Source: Panax quinquefolius (lineage: Eukaryota > Streptophyta > Magnoliopsida > Apiales > Araliaceae). Taken from it: a DNA stretch of 64,000 bases. The stretch covers positions 1,933,828 through 1,997,827 of the forward strand of contig CM035161.1 in NCBI GenBank assembly GCA_020205615.1, in the 5' to 3' direction. The notes below the pieces were generated by a model that was not told where the DNA came from, searched no databases, and saw only the letters and a program-made list of their open reading frames with translations. The position numbers and the translations under genes were made by a program. Positions 12,034 to 23,894 of the stretch are shown in pieces (within the stretch, counting starts at the first letter, position 1; every line of letters begins with the position of its first letter).

Positions 12034-14214
12034 ATTTAAGAAGAGCTTATACTAATACTAATAGTTGACAATAATATATTGATTCGTGAAGAGAAACACG
12101 TTAATTATTGCTATCTAACATGGTTTCGTAGGAAAATAAAACAATATAATATCCTGAATTCTTAGATAATTTGCATTATTATGTTACTGACATGCTGATT
12201 ACAGTCAATCTAATTTTTGAAGATGTCAGGGGGAATCATGTACAATGGACATGAACTAAATGAGTTTGTTACCTATGATCTGATCAGTTGCTAATAAATT
12301 CATTTCAATATTATTTGATTCATTACAGTAGGCTGTTAATGGTATTAACCGTGTCCAAAGGTCCATATCATGATTCTGGCAACCTCTGATTTTAGTAATA
12401 TTTTTGAAGTTTGTATTATTTATACATGGTGCTATTCTTTGCGGCTTTTCTCTGGTGACAGAGAACACAACCAGGAAAACCTTCAAATTGTGCTTTGATG
12501 ATCATGTGTTTTATATTCAGAGCTTTTTCTTTAATCTGGCAACTGCAGGATTATACACCATATTCTTGTCAAAAAATCATATCATCAACTCCAGGTGTTG
12601 GAGATCATCATGGTTGCCCTTATTGTTATTTCAGGTAACTTTTACTAAATACATTTTCAGTTGTTGAAGGCTTGCTTTCAACTTGGTAAATTTTATCTGT
12701 ATGCTAAAAAAGTACCTTCTTTTGACTGGCGTTAGATATACTATCATGTTTTGTCATGGTGACTCTACAACTGATGATATATAAATTTGTCACTAAAATT
12801 TGCTACCATGAGCCAATTTACAGATCTATTTATACTTATAATATCTTATCAAATTCCTACTATGTACATCTGAAACCTGGTGGTATCATGTCAGTAAATT
12901 ACATAAAAGTCTCACAAATATTTGATACATTGTAGCATGTTACTTTTCTTGACAGTGAAGAGAATTTGAGAGTTGCCCTTGGTAAAATGGGGTGAGCAAT
13001 CATGCATTGGAGGATGTGATAGATTAAGTCCGAAATAGACATTATCAGGTCAGAAAATGATAATTAGTATCGTTCTTGGAACATTTCATATTAAGTTTAA
13101 TCTTCCTTAGATGAGAAGAGAGTTATATTCTCAATAATGTATGCACAGTTGGCATGCACGTTGACATTTGAAGCCGTACATAGTTCATCTTGTGATGCCG
13201 GAATCAATCATCCAAACCAGTACTTCAGTGACAACCAAAGCATCTTAAAATCGAAGGTAAATTCTGCTGCTTAAAATTTTAATTAGAGTAGTAGTTGGAG
13301 TGTTTTGAACTTCAGCCTGATAATGTTGTCTTCCTGGATCTGATTCCTATATTTCCCAATGTTTGGATATACACACAAGCACATATTGTATTGTTCATGC
13401 TTAATGGAAGCATTTCTTTTACTGATTCTTGGCCTTTTTTTTTGCAGTCCCATGCTTCTCAAATACTTGGGTTTAAGTTTCAATATTATCAGCTTATGGA
13501 AGTTAATAGTTTCACATTGCTGGAATTGTGAAACAATACTAATATTTCAAAGGGCTTGTGGTGCTGCAGTAGCTAATGATCCATGGTCTGTTTTATTGTC
13601 ATAATCTTGTTGTGCTGCTTTTTTTTTCCCTGCAAGGTATTACTGCTATTGCTTTTGCTGTTCTATATGCAACTGTACACATGCTATTCTGAGGCTCAGC
13701 TACCATAAATGTTGTTTTGATGACTTGCTTTAATTTTCAGATTGAAATATTTCAAAATTTGGTGATGGGATTATCAGTTTCCTTTTAGCTGTTTAAGCTT
13801 TGTGTGCCTAGCTGTATATGATGGTGACTGTAAGAAGCTTGGCATACTAGCAGTCCACAGTTACCCGTTTTAGCTCAGCAATAACTGACAGTATATGATG
13901 GTGTACCCTTAGAAAGTGGTTCGAGTTAACGGTGTATTTGATTGGTTTATTTTGTGGATTCATGTAATCAAATTCACAATTCAATATAGTAGTAATTTAT
14001 ATTGAACAGTAAATTTGAGATGCATATATGGATAGTTTGGTATATATTTTGTGGATGTAGTACTTTGAAATTGTAAACGAATGGTATTATTGGGATGTAT
14101 TTTGAATGGTTGATACATTTTGGCTTTAAATTTAAATGAGAATTTAGACCCTTTTAGTATATATATCATGTCGTTAGCGATATTCTTGGTGCGTTGGTAA
14201 TATAAGGTGAACCA
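12034..14214. other. Unassigned DNA downstream of the chimera
   Basis: It has the composition of plant introns or UTRs, with splice-like signals near 12590 and 12637. I could not match any conserved protein. The ORFs at 12404-12667 and 13295-13604 are mutually overlapping, short and family-less. This stretch may be the rest of the captured gene material. Confidence 0.4.
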
Positions 14215-14549
14215 CAACTTTTTTTTTTTTTTTCTTTATCCACAACATTTTAAAATGTTGTATAAATTGATTAAAAACGTTATTCGATATATTAAACTAC
14301 AACGTTTTATATCCGAAAAACGTTAATGGAATCATACCAGCCTACAACGTTTTTAAGCACTGCTAATTTATGGAAAACAAATCTACAACGTTTTTTTCTT
14401 AAAAACGTTGTGTAATGTGCTTAACTACAATGTTTTAAAAATATTGTGTAAGGGTGTCAAATAGATGACATCCTTAATCACGACGTTTTTCTGAATGAAA
14501 CTATAACATTTTTTCCGCGTTATCTATTTACTGTTTTGTAGTAGTAGTG
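14215..14549 (-). mobile_element. One end of a CACTA-like DNA transposon
   Basis: Read on the minus strand from 14549 it starts CACTACTACTACAAAACAG, a typical CACTA (En/Spm-type) terminus. Inside are at least seven short subterminal repeats of ACAACGTTTTT and its complement in mixed orientation, the usual binding-site array of these elements. I could not find a matching left end, and no transposase is visible, so this is a fragment or a small non-autonomous copy. Confidence 0.65.
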
Positions 14550-16673
14550 TAAAGTGAGTTTTCAGAATTGTTGTGTGTATATGCACGCATGCGGTGGATC
14601 GAAACTGTATTCTTCATTCCAATTCACCCAAAGAAGCATGTTGTTGGTGGCAATTTGCTTGTACGTACTTCACTAATTCCCCACATTAATTGGCGGCCTG
14701 GTTGGTGGAAAATGGAGTTAAATCTAATACTGCTAATTCAGTTGAAATAAATATTAAATATATATATATTTTTTAAATCATAAAAAAAAATTAAATTAAA
14801 AATGTTTAATAATCCGGTCCGCATAGAAGGAGTCTAAAAAGAAGCACGCTTGCTAAGCTAGTTAGGACATAAAAATCAGAATACATTCAAAATCTCTAGC
14901 CTTTACAGCATGTGCCTTCCGGCTTATATATACTGGAGTATTATAACTTTAAAGGAACTTATGCAATTAAAGCCTTTATTATTAGCCAGTCAAACGTCCT
15001 TAACTTGAGCATTACCTTTACCCACTAATTAAGTAGGACCTTTTATTAAGTAATTAGTCATTGCAATGCTAGCTTAATCATTAAGCCAAGCCTCTCTAAG
15101 GATAGGATTATTTTGCTAATACTCCAAACACCTAGCTAGCTGCCTTCATTAATTATGAACCAATTTAAAAACAAGGGAAAAACAAAAACATAAATTAATA
15201 GATATTGAATACAAACAATCATTTGACTCAAATTACAATGTTTGACTATTAAATTTAAAATTTAAAATAAACCAAGAATTATAAAAATCCGCAAAGATGA
15301 CAATAATAGCATCTTATAAATAAGGTTGTAAACGGACATATTCAAATCCAAATACAGTGATATCTGTATCCGTATCCCAAAAAGTATATTTTATTCTATT
15401 TGATATTCGACGAATTTCTTAGAGTGCCATTCTAATTCGATTTTCGGCAAACTATTCGAATTTGAATATTAATATCTGTTTCTGAATAACTATTTGAATT
15501 CATCAACATATATAATTAATTGAAATTGGTAAATAAAATTTGCTATTACGATATTAATATAACATAACATAGTTATCAATTATATGACTAAATTATAACA
15601 TTCAAAAAGAAAATAAAATAATCACTCTATTTAATAAAATATATATCTTTATGAAAAATATTAGAATTTTATAAAAACACTCATTTTTTGTTTAGGATTA
15701 TGATACCACATATCTGATTCGACAAATATATTGGCGGACGGATGTTGAACATATACAAATATATGTGTATCGATCCATATTCGTATCTATTTATTTACGA
15801 ATATTTATAATTAAATACGAATAATATCCGTTTAAAATAAATACAAATAATATCCTATTTAGTGGTTACCATTTATTTACAAGGCGTGTTTGGTCTAACT
15901 ATCTATAAAAAATAGTACTAGTAGTAATTGTTTGGAGGTATGTTCTTGGGGGTAGATCTTGCAATTTGGAGTTTAAAATGATATCTTTACATTTATACTA
16001 TGTTACCTTTTCTTTTCTAACAATACAAAATCTATCTACTCAACTTCCAACATTGACTCCCAATTATACCATAAATCAACAATAAACCTAATTAAAAAAT
16101 ACGAAACAGTTAGTTAATTAATTATGAACCCTAATATATATATATATATATGGCAGTTGAGTGAAATTATTAAACAGCGCCCTGCCTCAATTTTGATAAC
16201 AATCATTTCTGATTATTCCGTATATATAGGGAGCTAGTAATTAACGAATTTTGGTATGAATCATTCCAAATTGAGGAGGAAAAAAACAAACTAATGTATG
16301 TGTATGTATATATATAGGTAGCAGCAATAATAATAATAATAATAATCCAAAAGTGTAGGTAGACATCATCACATCACATCACATCAACGACGACAACGGA
16401 TGTAATTGTAACTCCACACTAATTAACGTCACTTTAATTTGTTTAGGAGATGTTTAGGTGTCACTGACTGTAAAAGTTAAAACAAACAAACAAAAAAGAG
16501 CAAGAAATGAATCTCCTCGTCAGCCGTCAGCCGTCAGGTCTGGTGAAACAGAACAAATTTCACATGGGTTGTTGCGATTATAACTCCCACAACTGCTACG
16601 TACCCACGTCACGTACTTTCCCAATTACTACTAAAAATCAAGTTCAAATTGTACGTACTATTTATATTTATTG

Positions 16674-16714
<41 letters not shown>

Positions 16715-17069
16715 CTACATGGCCTTGAAATTTCTCCTACAATAATACTAGTAATTCCCAAAAGTTATGCCTCTCTTTCTAATCGGATTTGACCCGGGAC
16801 GACTCGGTGGAACTCGCCCACCTACTTGCCATCTCCATTACCTTTTCCCGACTAAAAAAATACTCAAAAACAAAACATATTTAATAGTTTCACCAATTGG
16901 CATGTAAATACTAGTAGTATAGTACGTAGAATATTGAATCAGTAAACCCTGCTAGCTCTCGGTTCACTCGATCGCATTATATCACTGTGCAGTGCAGTGC
17001 AGGCGAACCAACAACTTGGACGACTCAACCCGGGTCAAAATCATATCTCGTTTAATTTAGATCTTAGGT
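14550..17069. other. Intergenic DNA downstream of the SAUR gene
   Basis: No gene recognised. It contains ATA/AAT trinucleotide runs (16329-16349 and 16675-16710) and a diverged segment at 15340-15860 with repeated CGAATAT and GGATAT words, which could be an old repeat. The last ~200 bases are probably SAUR 3' UTR and flank. Confidence 0.5.
16675..16710. repeat. (AAT)n microsatellite
   Basis: About 12 uninterrupted AAT trinucleotides. Confidence 0.95.
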
Positions 17070-17516
17070 TTACCAAATTGATTTCTCACTGAACCCATTA
17101 AGCAGAGGCCGAGGAGACTCCTCCGGCCGGAAATCAAGGTTGCTTCGGACTCCCACGTGGCACTGCCTCTGTAACTCCTCCAGATTCGACAAGCGGACAG
17201 AGTTCTTAGAGTCAGACCAGGCCAAGCATCGGATAATCTCTTCGAAGACCAACTCATCGCACGGAATGGCCAATGGGCCGGAATTGGTGAACCCATATTC
17301 CTCTTCGGCCTGGAGCAAGAGCTTCTTAAAGACAGGGTGGTTCAGGTACGTCGCTCGAACAACGAATCTTCTACAATTGATCCCCACACAGACTGCCACG
17401 TGTCCGTCCGGTACGTCGGAGGGTATGGAGCAGGCGGCCATCGCCGCCTTTTTGCGCCACCGCCGTAATTTTTGGCGGAGCCTCACAATGTGGCGGATTT
17501 TGCTGCACGCCGGCAT
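17070..17516 (-). CDS. SAUR family protein (small auxin-up RNA)
   Basis: This intronless 148-residue ORF is the complete SAUR domain with a longer tail. A basic N-terminus (residues 1-25, RLRQKLRRWRKKAA) precedes DVPDGHVAVCVG (about 34-45). Next come RRFVVRATYLNHPVFKKLL (about 49-67), AEEEYGF and GPLAIPCDELVFEEIIRCL (about 80-98), the conserved SAUR core. The C-terminal ~45 residues (LEELQRQCHVGVRSNLDF) mark it as one of the longer SAURs, not a minimal 90-residue one. SAURs are short-lived regulators; many inhibit PP2C.D phosphatases and so activate plasma-membrane H+-ATPases during cell expansion, but the branch with this tail may differ. A TATA box lies 163 bases upstream. The overlapping opposite-strand ORF is a shadow. 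I see no defects, so it is probably functional. Confidence 0.95.
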   Translation of the reverse strand: MPACSKIRHIVRLRQKLRRWRKKAAMAACSIPSDVPDGHVAVCVGINCRRFVVRATYLNHPVFKKLLLQAEEEYGFTNSGPLAIPCDELVFEEIIRCLAWSDSKNSVRLSNLEELQRQCHVGVRSNLDFRPEESPRPLLNGFSEKSIW

Positions 17517-17613
17517 TATTATTTTTTTTGCTGAAGCAAAATTTAGAGAGTGGGCCGGGGAAAATATTGTCCGTTGTTTGGAGTGTTTGGTTGTTTGAGT
17601 TGAGGATTTAGTT

Positions 17614-17653
17614 GAGGGGGAAGGGGAAGGGGAGGGGGGGGTGGGGGGGGGGG
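17614..17653 (+). other. G-run tract in the SAUR 5' region
   Basis: Successive runs of 4-11 G on the plus strand, the template strand of the SAUR gene, about 100-140 bases upstream of its ATG and close to where transcription should start given the TATA box. The sequence could form a G-quadruplex. The homopolymer lengths may be unreliable in assembly. Confidence 0.6.
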
Positions 17654-17678
17654 TTTAATTATGGAGAAGGGAGGACTG

Positions 17679-17685
17679 ATTTATA
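17679..17685 (-). promoter_or_regulatory. Putative TATA box of the SAUR gene
   Basis: TATAAAT on the minus strand (context CTTATAAATCAG), 163 bases before the SAUR ATG. It predicts a 5' UTR of roughly 130 bases. I saw no clear auxin response element (TGTCTC) in the immediate upstream sequence. Confidence 0.55.
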
Positions 17686-17699
17686 AGGATAGAAATTAT

Positions 17700-18715
17700 A
17701 GAGTAGCCTTAGTTTTTAGAGAAAATTACAAGATTGTGTATAAACAAACTACTCCAGTATAAAGCAAATGAATGCTTCTTATTGGTTACTGGCATGTGGT
17801 TACTAGTATTTTTTTTATTTTTTTAATTCTATTTCCTACTAATTTATATTATGGGTACGTAATACAGAGGAGTCAATGGGACGCTTGGGTTTTCATCATT
17901 TTCTTTCTCTTAACCTTGCTTTTATTACGAGCAGCATAGCATGGCTGAATATTTTTTTCTTTCTTTCTTTCTTTAGATAGATCGAAACTGTAATAATAAT
18001 TGGTCAGAAAAATTAAATCATAGTTTTTATCTTTACTTGTAGAAATGATGTTTATTTAAAGATTTTACAAGGATGGAGTATACTATTAATACAATAATAA
18101 TATATAATACTACGTACTATTATTAATTATCAAATTCAAATACATTACTAGTACGTACGTAGATCTAAACCAATGGTTTAACGTCAAGGACCACATTAGA
18201 ATAGAGGTACGTAGTTGGGGTCTAGTCTAGTTTAGTCTATATTCTTTCTAAGTACAAATTAATTAAGATGCTTTTCTTCTATTCCTAATTATAATATTAT
18301 TAATTAATCTTTATTTGTTTTGAGTGTGTGTTAATTAGTTTTCTCCATTAATTTATGACCATTGCCCATGTGCATTAAATTTCCTCCTTTAAATTAAATC
18401 AGTATTAACTTGCAGAGCTAGTCTTCACCATTTGATGTATGTATGTATATTTTAATATATGTATAAAAGAAAGAAAGAAGCTAGCTAATAAAACTTGCCA
18501 ATTGTGTGAAGCAGGCAAGAAGAAGAAAAATAATATTTGATTAGTTATAGTGAAACCCACTCAAGAATGGGCAATCAATAGGATCGATTGAAGGAAGGGC
18601 CCACGTGCATGTTAAGGAGAGTTAGTAATACATCCCCCCACGCAATCGTCCAGGCACTCTTAAGCACCCTACTGGTCAAACTTTAAGAAGCATATCTAAA
18701 ACATTAATTGTTGAA
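17700..18715. other. Intergenic DNA upstream of the SAUR gene
   Basis: No gene recognised. It has short CTTT and GTAC repeats. The 9-10 bases before 18725 form the target duplication of the next transposon. Confidence 0.5.
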
Positions 18716-18724
18716 TGTTTTGAG

Positions 18725-20063
18725 GGGTTAAATGCTTTTTAGATCATTTTATTATAGGTTGATTTATAAATGGGTCATTGAGTTTTTTTTTTTTTTTTGA
18801 GTCAAACTTCTTGAACTTTAGTTCTTAACATAAAATTACAAAAATCGTTACGTCGCCGACTTATGAAATGATGATGTGGCGGTGATTTGTCTAAAAAAGC
18901 TTTATGCGCTTAAGTTAGTATGTGGCGATGGAAATGAAGATGTGGATTTGGATGAAAATTTTGATGAAAAAATAGAAAAAAATATTTTAAAGTATAATAT
19001 AAATTATAAAAATTATCCAAAAAAACAAGAAAATAAATAAATAAGTAAAATAATTATTTTTAATAAAAATTAAAAAAGCGGTTTTATATTTTTATTTAAA
19101 AAAATTAAAACGCATTTTTTAATAAAAAAATAATTGGCTTTTTTTATTTTTATGAAAAAAATGTAGTTTTTTTTTTAATAATAAAAAGCAGTTTTAAAAA
19201 AACAGCGTTTTTAATATATAAAAAAAATTTATTACTTTTTTATAAAATGCAGTTTTTTTAAATAATTTTAAAAAGCTGCATTTTTTTAAAAACAGCATTT
19301 TTTAAAACCTGCATTTTAAAAAACCGCATTTTTAAAATTTTTATAAAAAACTGCATTTTAAAAATTTTATAAAACTGCATTTTAAAACTGCTTTTTAAAA
19401 TTTTTATAAAAAACTGCATTTTAAAAATTTTATAAAAAAACAGCATTTATTTAAAACTGCATTTAAAAAAACTGCATTTTTAAAATTTTATAAAAACTGC
19501 ATTTTAAAAAAACTGCCTTTTTTAAAAATTTATAAAAAAATAATATTTTTTAAAAAAACTGCATTTTTTAAAATTTTATAAAAAAACTGCATTTATAAAA
19601 AAGTAATAAAAAAATTCTTTTATTAAAAACGCTGTTTTTTTAAAAAACTGCATTTTATTATTAAAAAAACTACATTTTTTATTTTTATTAAAAAACTGCA
19701 TTTTTAATAAAAAAATAAAAAAAACTGCAATTTTAAATTTTATTAAAAATAATTATTTTTATTTATTTATTTATTCTGTTGTTTTTTTGGCTAATTTTTA
19801 TAATTTATATTATACTTTAAAATATTTTTTTCTATTTTTTCATCAAAATTTTCATCTAAATCTACATCTTCACTGCCATGTCGCATACTAACTGCAACAT
19901 AGGCTTTTTTTAGACAAGTCAGCTGCCACATCATCATACTTAATGGTTTTTGTAACTTTGTGTTAGTAAACTAAAGTTCAGTGAGTTGACTGTAAGAAAA
20001 AAAAGTTCAGTGACCTATTTGTAAGTCGATTTATAGTAGAGTGACCTAAAAAGCATTTAACCC
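18725..20063. mobile_element. Mutator-like element with ~330-bp inverted repeats
   Basis: The left end starts GGGTTAAATGCTTTTTAGAT and the right end is its inverted copy ending GCATTTAACCC. The similarity continues inward for about 330 bases on each side, for example the ATTTTGATGAAAAAATAGAA block near 18958 and its complement near 19835. The flanks ATGTTTTGAG (18715-18724) and ATATTTTGAG (20064-20073) differ by one base, fitting the 9-10 bp target duplication of Mutator-like elements. No transposase ORF is present, so it is non-autonomous. The centre is an ACTGCATTTT-type array. Confidence 0.85.
19230..19740. repeat. Degenerate ACTGCATTTTTAAAA array
   Basis: Roughly 20 irregular repeats of ACTGCATTTT separated by A/T runs. 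Copies left of about 19255 are inverted (GCAGTTTT), so the array is itself symmetric about the middle of the host transposon. A 62-residue ORF through it is repeat translation only. Confidence 0.8.
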
Positions 20064-20156
20064 ATATTTTGAGCAAATAATATAAACCCTCCCAAGTCCC
20101 AACAAGCATACAAAACGTATAAAAATGATACTACTATTACTACTACGAATATTAAT

Positions 20157-20437
20157 TACTCTCTCCTTTCTTTAATATAAGTCAAATATTTTTATTCCTT
20201 AATATAAGTCGTGTGAGAATTTCAAGTAAACGTTAATTGCTTAATTTCCAATAATATCCTAAATATTAAATGCAACTTTAATTCTCTCACTATTTTTTAT
20301 CCAATAAATAATAAATTTTTTTTTCAATACAAGGGCAATACAGACAATTGATATTATATTTAATACTATATAATCATTTCTTTAATACTTATGCACAGCT
20401 CTAAAATGACATATATTAAAGAACGAAAGGACTAGTA
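20157..20437. mobile_element. Stowaway-like MITE
   Basis: It begins TACTCTCTCCTTTCTTTAAT and ends with the inverted ATATTAAAGAACGAAAGGAC followed by TAGTA. TA borders, about 280 bp, no ORF. Confidence 0.7.
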
Positions 20438-20544
20438 GTACTGTATTTGCTACTACTTTGTTTTGTTCATTGATTTATTTACACTTTTATGTCATTTATT
20501 GTGGGACGATTTGGGGAATATAATGCTAGTTGGTAGCTGCTATA

Positions 20545-20690
20545 TAGTCCCTCCTTCCTTCCGTCCCTTAATATAAGTTGTGTATAAATATTAAAAAAAT
20601 AAATATATAATATCAATTTTTTATATTAATATCTTTGTATTGAAAAAGATAGTATTATTTATTGTATAAAAAATAGTGAAAGAATTCTTT
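20545..20690. mobile_element. Truncated Stowaway-like MITE
   Basis: It starts with TAGTCCCTCCTTCCTTCCGT and CCCTTAATATAAGTTG, the same termini as the element at 20157-20437, but has no matching right end. It appears cut off near 20690. Confidence 0.45.
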
Positions 20691-20699
20691 TACTACGTT

Positions 20700-21460
20700 T
20701 GGATTGGAGTAATAAAGATGAGAATAAAATAAATTATTTTTATAGAATGAAAAAAATTATGCTTTGTTGTAATTGGAATGTATTGAACCATTCTTAAATC
20801 ATTCAAACTACGTACAATGAAATAAATCATTCTATCCTCCATCCTCCATTTCATCTCTTCAATCAAAACCTGAATAAAGTTGAATGCCCACCATGAACAA
20901 TAATCCAAATAGATCGATTTCCCAAATTTAATTAATTATTGTTCTATTTAATTAATGCCCGTCATCTTTTCTGGTTCAGGACTTAAAAAATATATATATA
21001 GAATCAAACTACGTCTTGTTATGCCGCATGCATGTACCTGAATAATTTGAAATGCATTATTATGTTTTACCCAAAAAAAAAAAGATATAATTCAATAGTT
21101 TGAATGATCACTAAATATTATTACTTCAGCAATATTAATTTTTAATATTAATTCTGAAATAATAATTATATTGAATATTTTAAAATAAATTATTATTTTA
21201 AACTAACTTTTAAATAATAATTATTTTAAACATTTTAAATTAAATTTTTATTTTTAAAATAATAATTATATTTAATATCTTAAAAGAAAATATTATTTTT
21301 TAAAAAATTCAAATAATAATTAAATTAAATATTTTAAACTAAATTATTTTTAAAATAATCTAAAAATAATAATTATTTTTAATATTTTAAAATAAAATAT
21401 TCTTTTCAAAATAACAATTATTTATATTAAAAATAAAATATTATTTTTAAAAAGTTTTAA
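20700..21460. other. AT-rich intergenic DNA
   Basis: Mostly long AATAATTAT-type runs without coding signal. The 20690-20930 part (GTTTGGATTGGAGTAATAAA) may be another decayed transposon, but I cannot identify its ends. Confidence 0.4.
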
Positions 21461-21469
21461 AATAATTAT

Positions 21470-21712
21470 TATTATAAGGAAAAATATTAAAAACTTTTAT
21501 TTTTTTCAAAAATGAGTAAAGTTTCATAAAATATAGATTCAAAAAATTAAATTTAAATTTTTGAAATCTTAATTATTTTTACAAATATGTACACATCGTT
21601 AAAAAAAAAATTATTTTTGTTTTGTGTGTGTTTTTTAAATATATATTTTATAAACTTTACTCATTTTTTAAAATTGAAAAAAAAATTAAATTTTTTCCTT
21701 AAAATAATATTA
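21470..21712. mobile_element. Fold-back element (putative MITE)
   Basis: AAGGAAAAAT, AAAATGAGTAAAGTTTCATA and neighbouring blocks on the left are matched by inverted TATAAACTTTACTCATTTTT and ATTTTTTCCTT on the right, with a short loop near 21600. No ORF. A second smaller inverted repeat is centred near 21923. Family unknown. Confidence 0.5.
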
Positions 21713-22237
21713 ATTTTTTTAAAAAATTTATTTATTTATTTATAACAAAATTGAATTAGCTTTTTTATTTATCTTTTACTGTTTTTTGTATTTTAATTTA
21801 TATTTTAGTTTTTGTTTTAAATATTCTAATATTAAAATTTTATTTTAAATAAAATTTTATAAAATTCGATGATTCTAAGTATAATTTGAATACATATAAA
21901 AAATAATATTGTATAATCTGTGTCGTGTAATATTATTTTTTTATATGTATTTAAATTATATTTAAATAACTTAATTCTGTAAAAAATTTAGTTAAAATAA
22001 ATATTTTATATTTTTTTGAGAGTCAAAGAAAAAAAATATATTTTTCCCCCTAAAGAGACTGTTATTTTACCGGACGGTTTCTGATGCAAAGTGACCGTTA
22101 TAAGTCAGAAGCTGACATGGCAGCATTTTTCTTGGGAAGGGGTGCTACTTGCTGTGCTGACAGTGGAACCCACGTTCAGCAACCTCCCCCAATCAGGTGG
22201 ATGTCAGAAATAAGTGGGAAATGTAGGAAAAGTCTTG

Positions 22238-22527
22238 GCAGACATGAAATTGGGAGCCGAAAATTGGACCGGTTCAATTTTTTTTTTTTTTTTTTTATAG
22301 CGACTCTTAAAAAATATATAGTATTTATTTTAACAGAAATTTTTATAAAATATAGTATTTTGGATATAACTCTATATTTGTATATGTATTCAAATTACAC
22401 CTAAAACACAATATTTTATAAAAATTCTTTAAAATAAATACTATACATTTTTTAAGAGTCGCAATTAAAATAAAAATAAAAATAAATTGAATCGGTCCAA
22501 TTTTTCGATCCTAATTTTCTGTCCGGC
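22238..22527. mobile_element. Palindromic MITE, ~290 bp
   Basis: The two halves are inverted copies for about 120 bases each. CGAAAATTGGACCGGTTCAA on the left pairs with TTGAATCGGTCCAATTTTTC on the right, and AGCGACTCTTAAAAAATATA pairs with TTTTTTAAGAGTCGC. The loop is near 22385. Non-coding. The ORF that crosses its left half has no family. Confidence 0.7.
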
Positions 22528-22656
22528 GTAGCATTGTTCGGGAAATGTAATAGTAATAGGCCACGGAGACGGAGGTGAATACAGTTGAGTTGGGTAATCA
22601 TTTACTTTAACAAAAGAAGAAGGTCTAGGACTAGGACTAGGTTCGACGGATCCGAT

Positions 22657-22905
22657 TGGTTACTTTAGTTATTGTTAATAAGTCCTATTCTTCTGGACTA
22701 GTGGTTAGTGTGGTTAATACTTTGATGAACTCCTCATGGTTTGTTATCACGTTCTAGGATGTTGTAAACGTGGGTTGTGGGTTGTGGGTTGTTATTTCAA
22801 TTTTATGTCGTTGTAAAAGGCTATATATATGCCTGCAGTTTGTTATCAATAAATATCTATCTTTTTCATCTTTGAGTGCTAAATTTCTTCTGAGTGATCT
22901 TAACA
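22657..22905 (+). repeat. Copia 5' LTR
   Basis: It matches 26805-27061 closely and ends GATCTTAACA. TATATATA near 22822 may be its TATA box. Relative to the 3' LTR it lacks the ATTCTGAAT block near the start and has one extra GGGTTGT repeat. Confidence 0.9.
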
Positions 22906-22907
22906 TT

Positions 22908-22920
22908 TGGTATCAAAGCT
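22908..22920 (+). other. Copia primer-binding site
   Basis: TGGTATCAAAGCT two bases after the 5' LTR, one mismatch from the TGGTATCAGAGC complement of initiator methionine tRNA used by many plant LTR elements. Confidence 0.8.
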
Positions 22921-22996
22921 CCATCACAGGGGCCTGATTGTGAGTGTGTGTGGAAAGAAATTTCAGTTTTCTTTCAGAGTAAGGGAGTCAAGCACA

Positions 22997-23870
22997 ATGG
23001 TGGAAAACAATAGTAGTGTTTTTGTGCAGCCGGCTATTTCCAAATTTGACGGACATTACGATCATTGGGCGATGTTGATGGAAAACTTTCTTCGTTCCAA
23101 GGAATATTGGGATCTCATAGAGAATGGGATTTCAGGAGTGGTGACACAAGGGGTCGAGGACCAGGCAGAAGCACAACACAAAGTGATCGAAGGACAGAAC
23201 CTGAAGGATTTAAAGGCAAAAAACTACCTTTTCTAAGCTATAGACCGAAATATCTTGGAGACTATACTTGACAAAGACACATCAAAGGGTATTTGGGACT
23301 CAATGAAACAGAAATACCAAGGCACTACCAAGGTGAAGAGGCACGATTCACGGGAACGGAGGACTTTGAGATTCTCCACATGAAGGATGGTGAGACTGTT
23401 GATAACTTCTTTGCTCGTACTCTCACTATAGCCAACAAAATGAAGGCTCGTGGTGAGACAATGAGCCAAACCATTATCAATGAGAAAGTTTTGAGGTCCA
23501 TGACCTCAAAATTTGATTACGTGGTTTGCTTTCGATTGAAGAATCCAATGATTTAAACACAATGACCATTGGCGAGAAGTCAGAAGCGGTTTCTTTGATC
23601 CATGAACAAAGAATGAATGGCCATCGTGGAGAGGAGCAGTTCTCATTGTGACTCGTGAAGACAACGATAGCAAAGGAAGAGGTCGAGGGTGTTCAAAGGA
23701 AGATGAAGAGGTCGTGGCGAATAACCTTTCAACAAGACTACTATCGAGTGCTTTAAGTGTCACAGTTAGGACACTTCCAATATGAGTGTCTAGTGAAGAG
23801 AATGGAGCCAACTATCTTTGAAAGCTGAAGCGAAGGAGAAGAAGCTGCTATTAATGTCCCATGTAGAGCT
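22997..23870 (+). pseudogene. Copia gag (UBN2-type), frameshifted
   Basis: It starts ATG-GTG-GAA and reads through KFDGHYDHWAMLMENFLRSK, the usual copia gag opening, to a stop at 23234. Homology continues in other frames: LDKDTSKGIWDSMKQKYQG near 23265-23320, then VDNFFARTLTIANKMKARGE, MSQTIINEKVLRSM and the zinc knuckle IECFKCHS*GHFQYEC near 23739-23790, with a stop inside the knuckle. At least three frame changes separate these blocks, so no full gag could be made. Gag would form the virus-like particle. Confidence 0.85.
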
Positions 23871-23894
23871 TAATCATGCTTTCGAGAGAAAGCG

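Noticed and set aside
12404..12667. 87-residue ORF as a further exon of the chimera
   Set aside because: No match to DUF789, amidase or EMAPII continuations; composition is intron-like.
17140..17598. 152-residue ORF opposite the SAUR gene
   Set aside because: Antisense shadow of a clearly recognisable SAUR coding sequence.
19230..19740. CRISPR-like or satellite array
   Set aside because: Repeats are irregular, AT-homopolymeric, orientation-switching and inside a plant transposon; no constant repeat/spacer pattern.
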